From Acidobacteriota bacterium (GTDB lineage Bacteria; Acidobacteriota; Blastocatellia; Pyrinomonadales; Pyrinomonadaceae), in assembly GCA_020200135.1 (NCBI GenBank), contig JAIVJI010000002.1, forward strand, positions 1-64,000: a stretch of 64,000 nt of DNA, written 5' to 3'. The position numbers and the translations under genes are program-made. Positions 25,976-33,783 of the stretch are shown here, one piece after another. The first letter of the stretch is position 1. Every line of letters starts with the position of its first letter. The notes beneath the pieces were generated by a model. It searched no databases, was not told where the DNA came from, and saw only the letters and a program-made list of their open reading frames with translations.

Positions 25976-27247
25976 TCAGGCGCCGCCCGCGTGGACGACC
26001 TCGTCGCCGCCGCGGCGCGCGGGGGCGTACGCGCGCGCGAAGTACGCGGCGAGGAGGAAGGCGACGAACATGATGGCGGCCGCCGCCCAGAAGGTGAGCG
26101 ACACCGACCGGTCGCTCATGTTGTGCGGCCTCCCGTCGCGGCCGACGGTGGCGACGGCGCTGTAGATGAGCGCGGCCGAGACGAGCGGGCCCACCGCGCG
26201 CGCGAGGCTCGCCACCGACTGCGTCACGCCGAGCACGCCGCCCTGCTCGCCCGCGCCCGCGCTCTTCGACGCGAGCGAGGTGAGCGAGGGCGTCGCCAGC
26301 CCGTTCCCCAGCGCGAAGAGCGCGCCCAGGGAGAGCAGCGCCGCCGTCCCCGTGTGCGGCCCCGTCAGGGGGATGAGCACGAGGCTCGCCGCGAACATCA
26401 GCGCGCCCGCGATGACCAGCGGCGGCTCGCCGAAAGCCCTCACCAGCCTGCCAATCAGCCCCCCCTGCACCAGCGCGCCGACGACCCCGACGAAGGCGAA
26501 TATCCAGCCGGTGTCGTGCGCGTCGAACCCGAAGCGGTAGAGCGTGAAGAGCCCGAACGAGGAGGTCATCACCGAGAACGCCGTCACGAACAGGAAGTAG
26601 ACGGCGAGCACGAAGGCGAGCGAAGGGCGGCGGAGCGCGCCGGCGAGCTGCGACCAACGCCCGGCCGCCGCCGGCGCGCGCGCGGGGTGGCCCGGCCCCA
26701 CGGTCTCGGGCAGCACGAAGTAGAGCAGGACGGCGTTGGCGAGCGCGAGCGCGCCCGCGAAGAGGAAGGGCACGTGCGCGCCCCAGCGCGACAGGACCCC
26801 GCCGAGGGCCGGCCCGAAGATGAAGCCCAGCCCGAAGGCCGCGCCGATGAGCCCCATCCCCTTCGCGCGGTTCTCCTCGGTCGTCACGTCGGCGATGTAT
26901 GCCTGCGCGGTCGAGATGTTGCCGCCCGTGATGCCGTCGATGATGCGCCCGGCGAAGAGCATCCACAGCGCCGTCGCGAACCCCATGATGAAGAACCCGA
27001 GGCTCGTCCCCAGCAGCGAGAAGAAGAGGACGGGGCGGCGGCCGTAGCGGTCGGAGAGCCGCCCGAGGACGGGCGAGAAGATGAGCTGCATGACCGAGTA
27101 GGACGCAAACAGCAGCCCGACCGCGCGCGGGCTGGCGTCGAACTGCGTCCCCTCGACGTAGAACGGCAGCACGGGGATGACGATGCCGAAGCCCACCAGG
27201 TCGATGAAGACCGTGACGAAGATGACCAGCAGCGGAGAGCGCTTCAT
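25976..27247 (-). CDS. MFS transporter, TetA-like
   Basis: A 423-residue major facilitator protein with 12 predicted membrane helices. The motif A loop between helices 2 and 3 is LGRLSDRYGRRPVLFFSLLG, and the N-terminus reads VTVFIDLVGFGIVIPVLPFY, a pattern typical of the tetracycline/multidrug drug:H+ antiporter group. The second antiporter motif region is GFIFGPALGGVLSRWGAHVP. The substrate cannot be told from sequence; resistance to tetracycline should not be assumed. The ATG at 27247 begins the first helix after MKRSPLL. It is upstream of the M20 peptidase on the same strand and probably cotranscribed. Confidence 0.88.
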   Translation of the reverse strand: MKRSPLLVIFVTVFIDLVGFGIVIPVLPFYVEGTQFDASPRAVGLLFASYSVMQLIFSPVLGRLSDRYGRRPVLFFSLLGTSLGFFIMGFATALWMLFAGRIIDGITGGNISTAQAYIADVTTEENRAKGMGLIGAAFGLGFIFGPALGGVLSRWGAHVPFLFAGALALANAVLLYFVLPETVGPGHPARAPAAAGRWSQLAGALRRPSLAFVLAVYFLFVTAFSVMTSSFGLFTLYRFGFDAHDTGWIFAFVGVVGALVQGGLIGRLVRAFGEPPLVIAGALMFAASLVLIPLTGPHTGTAALLSLGALFALGNGLATPSLTSLASKSAGAGEQGGVLGVTQSVASLARAVGPLVSAALIYSAVATVGRDGRPHNMSDRSVSLTFWAAAAIMFVAFLLAAYFARAYAPARRGGDEVVHAGGA

Positions 27248-27393
27248 TGTGCAGAACTTTTGATGACGGCGGCGACGGCCACAGTTTTAGCACAGCCCCC
27301 GAGCGCCGCGCCACGGTGAACACTGCTTTTGCCGACGGCGTGGCGGCTGCGCTACACTCGGGGCCGGTAGAAAAATCACGGGAGAAGAATTCA

Positions 27394-28113
27394 ATGTCGG
27401 TGGCTCCAACGGAAGGGGAGGGGGCTCGCACCCTCTTCATCAGACGCGTCCACGCGGAGGCGCGCGACATACGCGCCTTCGACGTGCTCCCCGAGGGCGC
27501 GTCGGACTGTCACGAGATGCCCTTCACGCCGGGGCAGGTGGCGCTGCTCGAAGTCGGCGACGCGGGGCGCGCCTACTTCGCCATCGCCAGCGCGCCCGAG
27601 GACGACGAGCTTGAGTTCCTCGTCAAGAACTCGAACGACCCGCCCGCGCGCGCCCTCTACGAGATGGGGCCGGGCGACAGCGTGCGGCTGGTCGAGATCG
27701 CCGGGCGCGGCTTCGACCTCGCGGCGCAGGAGGGGCGCGACCTCGTCTTCGTCGCGATGGGGACGGGCGTGGCGCCGCTGCGCTCGGCGCTCAGGTCCGT
27801 GCTGCCGCGCGCCGAGAGCTTCGGGCAGATAGTCGTCCTCTACGGCGCGCGCACGCCCGAGGACTTCTGCTACCGCGACGAGACCGGGTCGTGGCAGGCC
27901 GCCGGGGTCGAGCTGCGCCAGGTCATCTCGCGCCCCGACGGCTACGAGTGGTCGGGGCAGACCGGCTACGTCCAGTCGCTCTTAGACAACGTGCTGCCCT
28001 CGCTCTCCGACCCCGTCGCGCTCGTCTGCGGCTCGCGCGAGATGATAGAGCAGACCCGCGACCGCCTCCACGAGATGGGCTTCGAGCCCGAGCGGATTCT
28101 GACGAACTACTGA
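27394..28113 (+). CDS. FAD/NAD(P)H-binding reductase, ferredoxin-NADP reductase type
   Basis: A 239-residue flavin-dependent reductase. The N-terminal half is a flavin-binding barrel with FTPGQVALLEV and AYFAIASAPEDDELEFLVK in place of the usual RxYS motif (here FAIAS). The C-terminal half is the NAD(P)-binding domain: LVFVAMGTGVAPLRSALRSV, QIVVLYGARTPEDFCYRDE, then ALVCGSREMIEQTRDRLHEM. It resembles the diaphorase subunits of hydrogenases and methane/toluene monooxygenase reductases, but no [2Fe-2S] domain is present. The ATG at 27394 follows GGGAGAAG. It is the last chromosomal gene before the transposon, which inserted 97 bases past its stop codon. Confidence 0.85.
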   Translation: MSVAPTEGEGARTLFIRRVHAEARDIRAFDVLPEGASDCHEMPFTPGQVALLEVGDAGRAYFAIASAPEDDELEFLVKNSNDPPARALYEMGPGDSVRLVEIAGRGFDLAAQEGRDLVFVAMGTGVAPLRSALRSVLPRAESFGQIVVLYGARTPEDFCYRDETGSWQAAGVELRQVISRPDGYEWSGQTGYVQSLLDNVLPSLSDPVALVCGSREMIEQTRDRLHEMGFEPERILTNY

Positions 28114-28135
28114 GCCGCCGCCGTCCGGTTACAGA

Positions 28136-28170
28136 CGAAAGCCCCGCCCACTTAGTGAGCGGGGCTTTCG
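28136..28170 (+). terminator. Hairpin terminator after the reductase gene
   Basis: CGAAAGCCCCGC (28136-28147) pairs perfectly with GCGGGGCTTTCG (28159-28170). The transposon end lies 40 bases further on, so the insertion is outside the reductase transcript. Confidence 0.8.
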
Positions 28171-28205
28171 CGTTCAGTCTCGGGTTTATGCCCGAACTGA
28201 CAACC

Positions 28206-28210
28206 GTGCC
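28206..28210. repeat. Target site duplication, left copy (GTGCC)
   Basis: GTGCC directly abuts the left terminal TGT of the transposon and is matched by GTGCC at 49047-49051 beyond the right end. A 5-bp duplication is the size produced by Tn7-type transposition. Confidence 0.92.
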
Positions 28211-28345
28211 TGTCAGTTCCGGCAATTAGTGCGAATCCCCTCCACGTAAGATCAACAACTTACGGAGGGGATTCGCTCATTAAGTGAGAAACTGTTCGTG
28301 CATAAAGCGCGAAAATCCCTCACCTTTCGTGCATATAATGAGAAT
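28211..28345 (+). repeat. Left end: terminal repeat and four TnsB-type binding sites
   Basis: Four copies of a 14-base motif (consensus CAWTWAGTGWGAAA) in direct orientation: CAATTAGTGCGAAT (28223-28236), CATTAAGTGAGAAA (28278-28291), CATAAAGCGCGAAA (28301-28314) and CATATAATGAGAAT (28332-28345). The first is part of the terminal repeat beginning TGTCAGTTCC at 28211. Arrays of such sites are where TnsB binds in Tn7-like elements. Confidence 0.85.
28231..28276. repeat. Long hairpin inside the transposon left end
   Basis: GCGAATCCCCTCCACGTAAG (28231-28250) pairs with CTTACGGAGGGGATTCGC (28259-28276), with an 8-nt loop and one small bulge. It sits between the first and second TnsB-type sites. 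It has no T-run, so a terminator role is uncertain; it may insulate the cargo or shape the end complex. Confidence 0.75.
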
Positions 28346-28422
28346 TCCTCAAGTCGAAGATTTAACCAGGAGGAGGGAAGATCCTGATACAGATCAGTAT
28401 TTGAGCATATTGAACATCAAGC

Positions 28423-29055
28423 TCATGAACTGGACTCTGAGCCCTGTAGTTTGCATGCATTCCTCAGCCGGACGAAATATGGATTAACTAGTTCTGCCAA
28501 AATTGCTACGTCGTACATAAGCGATTCCTCCGTTCCCATTCCGGTGCACTGAACAACCGCCGTCACCTGAGACGCACCAACGGGACGTCCCGTCCGTAAA
28601 TTCCGCAATTGTTTGAAACCTATCCTATATTCACGCCTTAGCGGTATCAGAGGTTTAGAACTATAACAGACGAGTGCAAAGTGGTAAGGTCTCGGCGTTT
28701 CCGGATCATATCTACTGGTCACAAGGGAGTTGGCGGGGATTGTGAAGTTGCTACCATCTAATCCTTCGGCTTCAGTCCACATAACAACTGCTGGTGGATC
28801 AATATCTTTTGGACGTGAGGCAGTCTTTATTGGGCTAAAGACAACTCGTGGTCGGGCGGTTTGACGCGTTAACTCATTTATCGAAGGCCCCACGGCGTTT
28901 CCAATTCCCCAAAGAAATAGTCCGCCGTTAGCTAAACGCTCCTGCTCCTTCCGAAAAAGAATATGCTCGATCTGTTCACCTGCCTCACTCCCGAATCTTG
29001 TCCAGCAGAAGAGATTTGGTAGCCCTGATAAGAATTCGCTTTCCATAAAAGCCAT
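28423..29055 (-). CDS. Uncharacterised 'LWG' protein, paralogue A
   Basis: Function unknown. The 210-residue soluble protein is homologous to the product of 31070-31642 in the same element: both have an N-terminal segment with a Glu-rich helix and then the motif LWG (here EHILFRKEQERLANGGLFLW, then GIG; there EHIIERKTREIEEAGFGLWG, then YGG), and both end with a segment of the form LVNPYFVRLRN / LIEPYAVYVRN. It is divergent from the XRE-ImmA-PIN operon and shares its 21-base intergenic operator region, which ties it to that module. The ATG at 29055 is chosen; an ATG three codons inside (29046) is also possible. Codon use is AT-rich compared with the chromosome. Confidence 0.6.
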   Translation of the reverse strand: MAFMESEFLSGLPNLFCWTRFGSEAGEQIEHILFRKEQERLANGGLFLWGIGNAVGPSINELTRQTARPRVVFSPIKTASRPKDIDPPAVVMWTEAEGLDGSNFTIPANSLVTSRYDPETPRPYHFALVCYSSKPLIPLRREYRIGFKQLRNLRTGRPVGASQVTAVVQCTGMGTEESLMYDVAILAELVNPYFVRLRNACKLQGSESSS

Positions 29056-29056
29056 T

Positions 29057-29081
29057 ATGCATTAGTATGCACTAATATGCA
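29057..29081. promoter_or_regulatory. Candidate operator with three ATGCA repeats spaced 10 bp
   Basis: ATGCA occurs at 29057, 29067 and 29077, exactly one helical turn apart, and the spacers make ATTAGT-ATGC-ACTAAT, a 6-bp-arm inverted repeat. It fills the 21-base gap between two divergent genes and overlaps the start codon of the XRE gene. This is the expected place for autoregulation by that XRE protein. Confidence 0.55.
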
Positions 29082-29415
29082 AGAAGATTCCTTAGCGAAA
29101 GACCTACTTGCGCTCATCCAAAGTAGGCATCTTACTCAGGAAAGCATTGCAAAAGCCGCCAAAGTAAGCCAAGCGACGGTGTCGCGCGCATTACGAGGAC
29201 GTATCGAACGGCGAGGGCGTGCGAGAACTAAATTATTCACTTACATTCAGCAAGAGTTACAAAGTGAGGAATTGGGCGGTACGGGAAAGGAAAAGGTGGT
29301 AAAAGCTTTCGAGAGTATATGGGATAGATCGGAGGAGCATGCGACGGCTATTGCTAAGATAATCCGTGCTTCAGGTGGATTGCTTCCGGGAGGACGTTTA
29401 GGAGGTGATCGTTAA
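29077..29415 (+). CDS. XRE/LacI-type HTH regulator
   Basis: A 112-residue DNA-binding protein. Residues 10-45 hold a helix-turn-helix: LIQSRHLTQESIAKAAKVSQ followed by ATVSRALRGRI, with the ATVSRAL recognition helix typical of XRE/LacI-like domains. The C-terminal 60 residues are helical and may dimerise or contact the protease. It ends directly before the ImmA/IrrE-like gene (TAA then ATG), an operon pattern seen in regulator/anti-repressor pairs where the protease cleaves or inactivates the repressor. It probably binds the operator at its own start. Confidence 0.8.
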   Translation: MQEDSLAKDLLALIQSRHLTQESIAKAAKVSQATVSRALRGRIERRGRARTKLFTYIQQELQSEELGGTGKEKVVKAFESIWDRSEEHATAIAKIIRASGGLLPGGRLGGDR

Positions 29416-30426
29416 ATGCTTGATGATAGCGCATCCAGATTTCGCAGGCGTCTACAGGTCATGGGGCTAAGTGACTCGGTCATCACTGCCGCATGGCCTG
29501 ATTGGTGGAGTGATGACGCTGATGCTTCCCCTTCCGCACGCGCCGAACTGCGCTATTCCATCTCCCGAAAATTAGGATTAGACCCGCACTCACTGCTCGA
29601 CGATGACGAGGCACCACGATTCGTCTGGAAGGATACGGCCCACTTTAAACACTTAACCGGAGAAACCGATATTCAAAAGTTGATGCTTACTTCCTTTGGA
29701 ACTGCTTTGGGTTCCATGCTTCTGTCTGGGACGGAGGCGTCAGCATCACTGGAAGGGAGAAGTGCCAGCGAGCTTCGCGCGGCAATTCTGGGTCGCCAAC
29801 CTTATGTTCGTTTGGTTGACCTACTCTCACTTTGCTGGTCAGTGGGTGTTCCAACCATACATCTGCGCGTATTTCCTTGGCGGCGGAAGCGCATGACCGC
29901 AATGAGTGCGCGTATCGGAACTAGGAGCGCAATTTTATTGGGCAAGGACTCGTTATACCCGGCGCAGATCGCTTTTTATCTTGCTCATGAACTTGGACAT
30001 ATATCACTCCATCACTTAATGAACGATGGAGTGATAGTTGATCTTGAACCACATACCTCTTCCGAAATAACGCGGCCTACTGATCCAGAAGAGGTTGAGG
30101 CCGATGCCTTTGCTCTCGAACTGCTCACTGGAACTCCCCAGCCTATTGTATTACCCGCCATTCCCGGCGGGGGAGCACGCAGTCTTGCTGAAACCGCACT
30201 CAGCGCAGCCGAGGATTTACAGATTGAACCAGGTACTTTGGCTTTATGTTTCGGCTACTCAACAGGAGACTGGGCGATAGCAATAGGTGCATTGTCTTAC
30301 ATTTACACATCCCCCAAACCGGTCTGGAGTGAAGTCAACAGCATCGCGATGAGCCAACTTTCTTTCACATCACTACCAGATGATACAGCCCGCTATCTCA
30401 AAAATGTCATGGGAGAGAGCGCGTAG
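29416..30426 (+). CDS. ImmA/IrrE-family metalloprotease
   Basis: A 336-residue protein with the gluzincin motif HELGH (in AFYLAHELGHISLHHLM, near residues 190-194) and a downstream acidic ligand region DPEEVEADAFALELLTGTP, where the third zinc ligand Glu is expected. ImmA/IrrE proteases cleave a partner XRE repressor to switch on defence, stress or mobile-element genes. The N-terminal 150 residues are not recognised and may be a sensor. A perfect GGAGGTGAT ribosome site precedes the ATG. It is flanked tightly by the XRE gene upstream and a PIN-like nuclease gene downstream (TAGTG, 1-base overlap), so the three form one operon. Confidence 0.85.
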   Translation: MLDDSASRFRRRLQVMGLSDSVITAAWPDWWSDDADASPSARAELRYSISRKLGLDPHSLLDDDEAPRFVWKDTAHFKHLTGETDIQKLMLTSFGTALGSMLLSGTEASASLEGRSASELRAAILGRQPYVRLVDLLSLCWSVGVPTIHLRVFPWRRKRMTAMSARIGTRSAILLGKDSLYPAQIAFYLAHELGHISLHHLMNDGVIVDLEPHTSSEITRPTDPEEVEADAFALELLTGTPQPIVLPAIPGGGARSLAETALSAAEDLQIEPGTLALCFGYSTGDWAIAIGALSYIYTSPKPVWSEVNSIAMSQLSFTSLPDDTARYLKNVMGESA

Positions 30427-31073
30427 TGTTGGAAGCCCTAGTAGACAATGACATATTAATGAAGGGGGCCTGCTACGGTTTACTCGATGAGTTGCTTACG
30501 CAAACGGTTTCTTCCACCGATCTGCTAGGGATACTTGGTGCTACTCGATTCGTAGTAGCAAAAAAAATTCGGAAACGCGGGCTAAGGAGAGATAAGGAAA
30601 CGGCTGTCAAGAGTCTTGAGGCTTTTATTCAGAGTATTACTATCGTGGAGCCAACGGCTGACGAGCAACGCATGGCTGCTGACTTCGAGTTAGCTGCTCA
30701 ACGGGCTGGCGTTGCATTAGATACTGGTGAAAGCCAGTTGTGCGCGGTACTCATTTTCCGCGCAGTGCGTCAATTGTACACGGGAGATAAGCGTGCTATT
30801 CAGGCGATGCAGGAATTGCTAGAGGTTGATACGAGGCTACTGGCAATATGTAACAGGGTCAAGTGCCTTGAGCAGTTAGTACTACAATCAATCACAGAAG
30901 CCAACGTTTCGCTACTTCGAGCCGCCATCTGTTCAGAACCTGAAACTGACGTAGCTCTTACCATTTGTTTCAGTTGTACTAGCAAGGGTACATCTTTAGA
31001 AGAAATTAGCCACGCCCTAAACAGTTACATCAATGACCTGCGCAAGAGTTCACCACAAATCCTCGCGAGCTAG
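30426..31073 (+). CDS. PIN-like nuclease, probable toxin or effector
   Basis: A 215-residue protein. Although divergent, it has the acidic pattern of a PIN ribonuclease: Asp7 in LVDNDILMK, Glu102 in LDTGESQLCA and Asp121 in YTGDKRAIQAM. The spacing and order (D, E, D near the start, middle and after a conserved Ser/Gly) fit PIN-like domains. The C-terminal 80 residues are an extra helical region. PIN proteins cleave RNA and often serve as toxins; in an XRE-ImmA-PIN operon it may be the effector released when the protease inactivates the repressor (inference). It starts with GTG overlapping the ImmA stop by one base and overlaps the convergent LWG gene by 4 bases. Confidence 0.65.
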   Translation: MLEALVDNDILMKGACYGLLDELLTQTVSSTDLLGILGATRFVVAKKIRKRGLRRDKETAVKSLEAFIQSITIVEPTADEQRMAADFELAAQRAGVALDTGESQLCAVLIFRAVRQLYTGDKRAIQAMQELLEVDTRLLAICNRVKCLEQLVLQSITEANVSLLRAAICSEPETDVALTICFSCTSKGTSLEEISHALNSYINDLRKSSPQILAS

Positions 31074-31642
31074 CGGTTTCGGACATATACCGCGTAGGGC
31101 TCAATGAGATCAGCCACCAACCCTATATGAACCCTTTTTTCAGGAACTCCGGGCGCTTTTTCTTTCGCAATTTCTAGACAGGCTTTATCTACACGGCCGC
31201 TAATGTATTTGCTTCCAGGAGCGCCCATGCTGTTGCCCAAAGCTACCTTCGTTCTCTCCAAGGATAGTTCAAAATCTGCCTTCCGAAGATTTTGAATCAT
31301 CAGGGCATAGCGCGAGCCTAGCACATTAATTGGTTTAGGAATTTCCTGCCATTTCAACCCATCCACCGAATATTCATCTGCGCGTATGGGCTCGGCGAAA
31401 TGGTGAGATTCCATTGGCTCCATACATAGATATATTGTAGAGCCACGCTGTACATACTCTTTGGCAAACGGCTGAACCATCGTCTGGGGATGACATGTCC
31501 CCCCGCCATAACCCCACAGCCCAAAGCCAGCTTCCTCAATCTCACGGGTTTTCCGCTCGATAATATGCTCAAGCGTTTCCTTAGCGTGTGTCCCGACCTT
31601 CATGTAGAGCACGCCCTGTCCGGGTCTTATTATGTCAGTCAT
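31070..31642 (-). CDS. Uncharacterised 'LWG' protein, paralogue B
   Basis: Function unknown. The 190-residue soluble protein shares its fold-defining segments with the product of 28423-29055: GTHAKETLEHIIERKTREIE, the Trp/Gly motif FGLWGYGGGTCHP and a C-terminal LVADLIEPYAVYVRNR. The conserved aromatic/Gly/Cys-His cluster could be an active or nucleotide-binding site, which is speculation. It is translationally coupled to an NPPW methyltransferase gene upstream (stop TAA and start ATG share a base), so the two probably act together. The convergent PIN gene overlaps its 3' end by 4 bases. Confidence 0.65.
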   Translation of the reverse strand: MTDIIRPGQGVLYMKVGTHAKETLEHIIERKTREIEEAGFGLWGYGGGTCHPQTMVQPFAKEYVQRGSTIYLCMEPMESHHFAEPIRADEYSVDGLKWQEIPKPINVLGSRYALMIQNLRKADFELSLERTKVALGNSMGAPGSKYISGRVDKACLEIAKEKAPGVPEKRVHIGLVADLIEPYAVYVRNR

Positions 31643-32478
31643 TACTCAGACTCCAGTAATTCTAGCGAATATTCGTCCTCATGCGCTTTACCATAGTCCA
31701 ATCGCTTTTTTTCTCGGACGTACCGTACTCGTGGTGAGTTGTCTCTACCATAAAAATGGTTCAATTGCTCCGGGTCAGTGATTGGTAAGCTCTCCAGAAT
31801 ATGTTTGGAACCAGGTAATGATTTAAAGATCAGGTTACAAGAGCGAAGGTTAGGCGCATCATCAAGATGATAAGAGTGTAGCTGAGACATCATCTTTTGC
31901 ACAAAAAAATTGTTAGATATGGCGAACGCCTGAACATTAGCGAGGACACGTTTCGGCCACTCTAACTCCGGGTCATCTGCGATGACTACCATCCCCTCTC
32001 CGTCGTATGCAACAGCTTCCATGCCACGCTGCATAAACACCTTGACACTTTCGCCCTCGTTGCTCGCTCCCCAAGGTGGATTTGTATAGAAACAATCAAA
32101 GTCAGTCGGCCCTGGAAATGGGTCTAGGCAGTTATATAGAACAGCACTAAGATTTTCGATGCCCTCCTTATCAGCGAACCGCGTGACGGCCGAACAAATT
32201 CGCTCGTCGAAGTCAAACACAACGATTTCGGAAGGGCCGCGATTAATAATTTCTCGCTTTTGAAGGTAAGCCACACATACGCTGATAGCGTCACCATCTC
32301 CTATAAAGGCAAGACGTTTTCCTCCTGCCCATCGGGCGACCAGTTCACTTTGAAGCACCATATCCCCGGCCTTCATATAGATCTGATCGAACTCACGTAA
32401 AGACCGCGGGCGATTCTCTATGACATCAGAGATAGCGTTGATTGCGGCCCGGAGATCAATCTCTTTCTGTTCAGGCAT
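31642..32478 (-). CDS. NPPW methyltransferase-like protein, resembling BpsA
   Basis: A 278-residue Rossmann-type transferase. The SAM/substrate region is GKRLAFIGDGDAISVCVAYL (residues 54-72), with an acidic residue ending the second strand (VVFDFDERIC), and the catalytic-loop motif is YTNPPWGASNEGES (residues 132-145). NPPW is the amino-methyltransferase form (DNA adenine or other amino groups), while the overall order also matches the C-terminal domain of bis-aminopropyl-spermidine synthase (DUF43), which transfers aminopropyl groups. The target is unknown; nucleic acid, nucleotide or polyamine are all possible. It is coupled by a one-base overlap to the LWG-B gene. The ATG at 32478 starts MPEQKEID. 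Confidence 0.65.
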   Translation of the reverse strand: MPEQKEIDLRAAINAISDVIENRPRSLREFDQIYMKAGDMVLQSELVARWAGGKRLAFIGDGDAISVCVAYLQKREIINRGPSEIVVFDFDERICSAVTRFADKEGIENLSAVLYNCLDPFPGPTDFDCFYTNPPWGASNEGESVKVFMQRGMEAVAYDGEGMVVIADDPELEWPKRVLANVQAFAISNNFFVQKMMSQLHSYHLDDAPNLRSCNLIFKSLPGSKHILESLPITDPEQLNHFYGRDNSPRVRYVREKKRLDYGKAHEDEYSLELLESE

Positions 32479-32591
32479 AGTCTAAGTTCCTACACCAGTA
32501 CCGATAAATTCTTGGCAACTACCACTGAGCGACCAGCGCAGACTTATCATCAATTTACGCGTCGGCTTAAATTTCGTCCTCATTCTAAATA

Positions 32592-33431
32592 TTAATCAAG
32601 ATAGTCAATGGCTGGTTCTGCCATATCCCAATGTCTCTCAAAAAGACGAGCGTACATCCTGACCTGAGTTTTATTAATCACTGCCTTAACTTCCATTGCC
32701 TTGACTTCTTCATAATCTTCACCACCTCCGGTTATTACTACAGCTTCAGCATCATCAGCAATTAGCAAATCGGGAGGAACGTGACTTCGTGTGCTATCAA
32801 TAGTTGACCTCCAAAGAATTCGTAAATCAACTCCTAGCCCCCCTTCGCTGGTTTGACGAACTTGCAACTTACACATATCCAGAACGGTAGAATCTTCAAT
32901 CTTGCGTTGAGCATTTAATAGCTTGTCGTCAAAAATTAAAATTCTCCTCTTACGAAGGTTGCCACCTAAAACTTTATGCGCTTCAATAAGCCTGCTAAAT
33001 GCCCCATGTTGCTTACTCCAGAGTGATAAAGGTTTGGCAGACAAGCCTACATGTATTGCGTCAATGCTGCGCTTGGTACGCCTCAAAAGATTAATCTGAT
33101 ACGGAATACTCTCTTTGAGAGAGATGTGGCGATTACCGTCTGCCCATTGCTGGAGCTTATATCTAACACTTTCTAACTCTTCCATGGCTTGAGTACGCCA
33201 ATACTCATCGTTAATTTTTCTTACGAGACGAAAGAATTCAAACTGCTCAGATATTTGGTCAGAGATTTCACGTCGGATTGCTAAGGTTGTTAGGGCTAAC
33301 AGTAAACCAATTGCGACAGTGACAACCTGTATGTTGATGTCTCTAATGAGGAGAGCTTCAACTAAGCCTAGTATAAGGCTGAGCAAGATTATCAATAATT
33401 CGATTCCGTATTTTTTTAGAAAGTATTTCAT
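32592..33431 (-). CDS. Two-helix membrane protein with possible degenerate PLD-like domain
   Basis: The 279-residue protein has two N-terminal membrane helices (about residues 8-28 and 34-50), a helical linker with coiled-coil character (residues 55-100) and a C-terminal domain of about 170 residues. The latter ends VPPDLLIADDAEAVVITGGG and contains IHVGLSAKPLSLW, which recalls the backbone of phospholipase-D-like domains, but the HKD motifs are absent. It could be a membrane-bound sensor or effector of the neighbouring defence genes; this is inference from location. It is on the same strand as the methyltransferase gene but 113 bases apart. Low GC suggests foreign origin. Confidence 0.5.
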   Translation of the reverse strand: MKYFLKKYGIELLIILLSLILGLVEALLIRDINIQVVTVAIGLLLALTTLAIRREISDQISEQFEFFRLVRKINDEYWRTQAMEELESVRYKLQQWADGNRHISLKESIPYQINLLRRTKRSIDAIHVGLSAKPLSLWSKQHGAFSRLIEAHKVLGGNLRKRRILIFDDKLLNAQRKIEDSTVLDMCKLQVRQTSEGGLGVDLRILWRSTIDSTRSHVPPDLLIADDAEAVVITGGGEDYEEVKAMEVKAVINKTQVRMYARLFERHWDMAEPAIDYLD

Positions 33432-33783
33432 ACGAGCTGAGTCAGAACTCCGAGCTTGAACTTACACGGCGTGCAATACGATTTCCATCAGTTGTTGTAG
33501 CCAGGTTCATACAGACGCAGATGAGGAGTCGCTATCTTAGACTTTAGTCAAGTCTCTTGCTTGATGACATGCAATATAAACCACGTCTATAGCCTTCACT
33601 GTTGAGGTTCATAGCCCGTAGCCCCGGAAGAATGATGAAAATAATAAGGACGGAATGTGAGGCTACTCATAGACTATGAAAACAGATTATCCGAGCAATG
33701 CTCAAGAACTCAGTGCCCAATCTGCACAGCACAGATGTTATACATCGAAGCTAAACATGTAAAGAAGCAATTTAGCGAGCAAG
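33432..33783. other. AT-rich intergenic stretch between cargo and transposition genes
   Basis: No gene recognised. It probably holds the promoter of the minus-strand membrane protein gene; no clear promoter, repeat or attachment site was seen. Confidence 0.5.

Noticed and set aside
24417-27470. A single 1017-residue minus-strand protein
   Set aside because: The frame joins an M20 peptidase with the out-of-frame antiporter gene; signal peptide and ribosome site at 25949 mark the true start of the peptidase.
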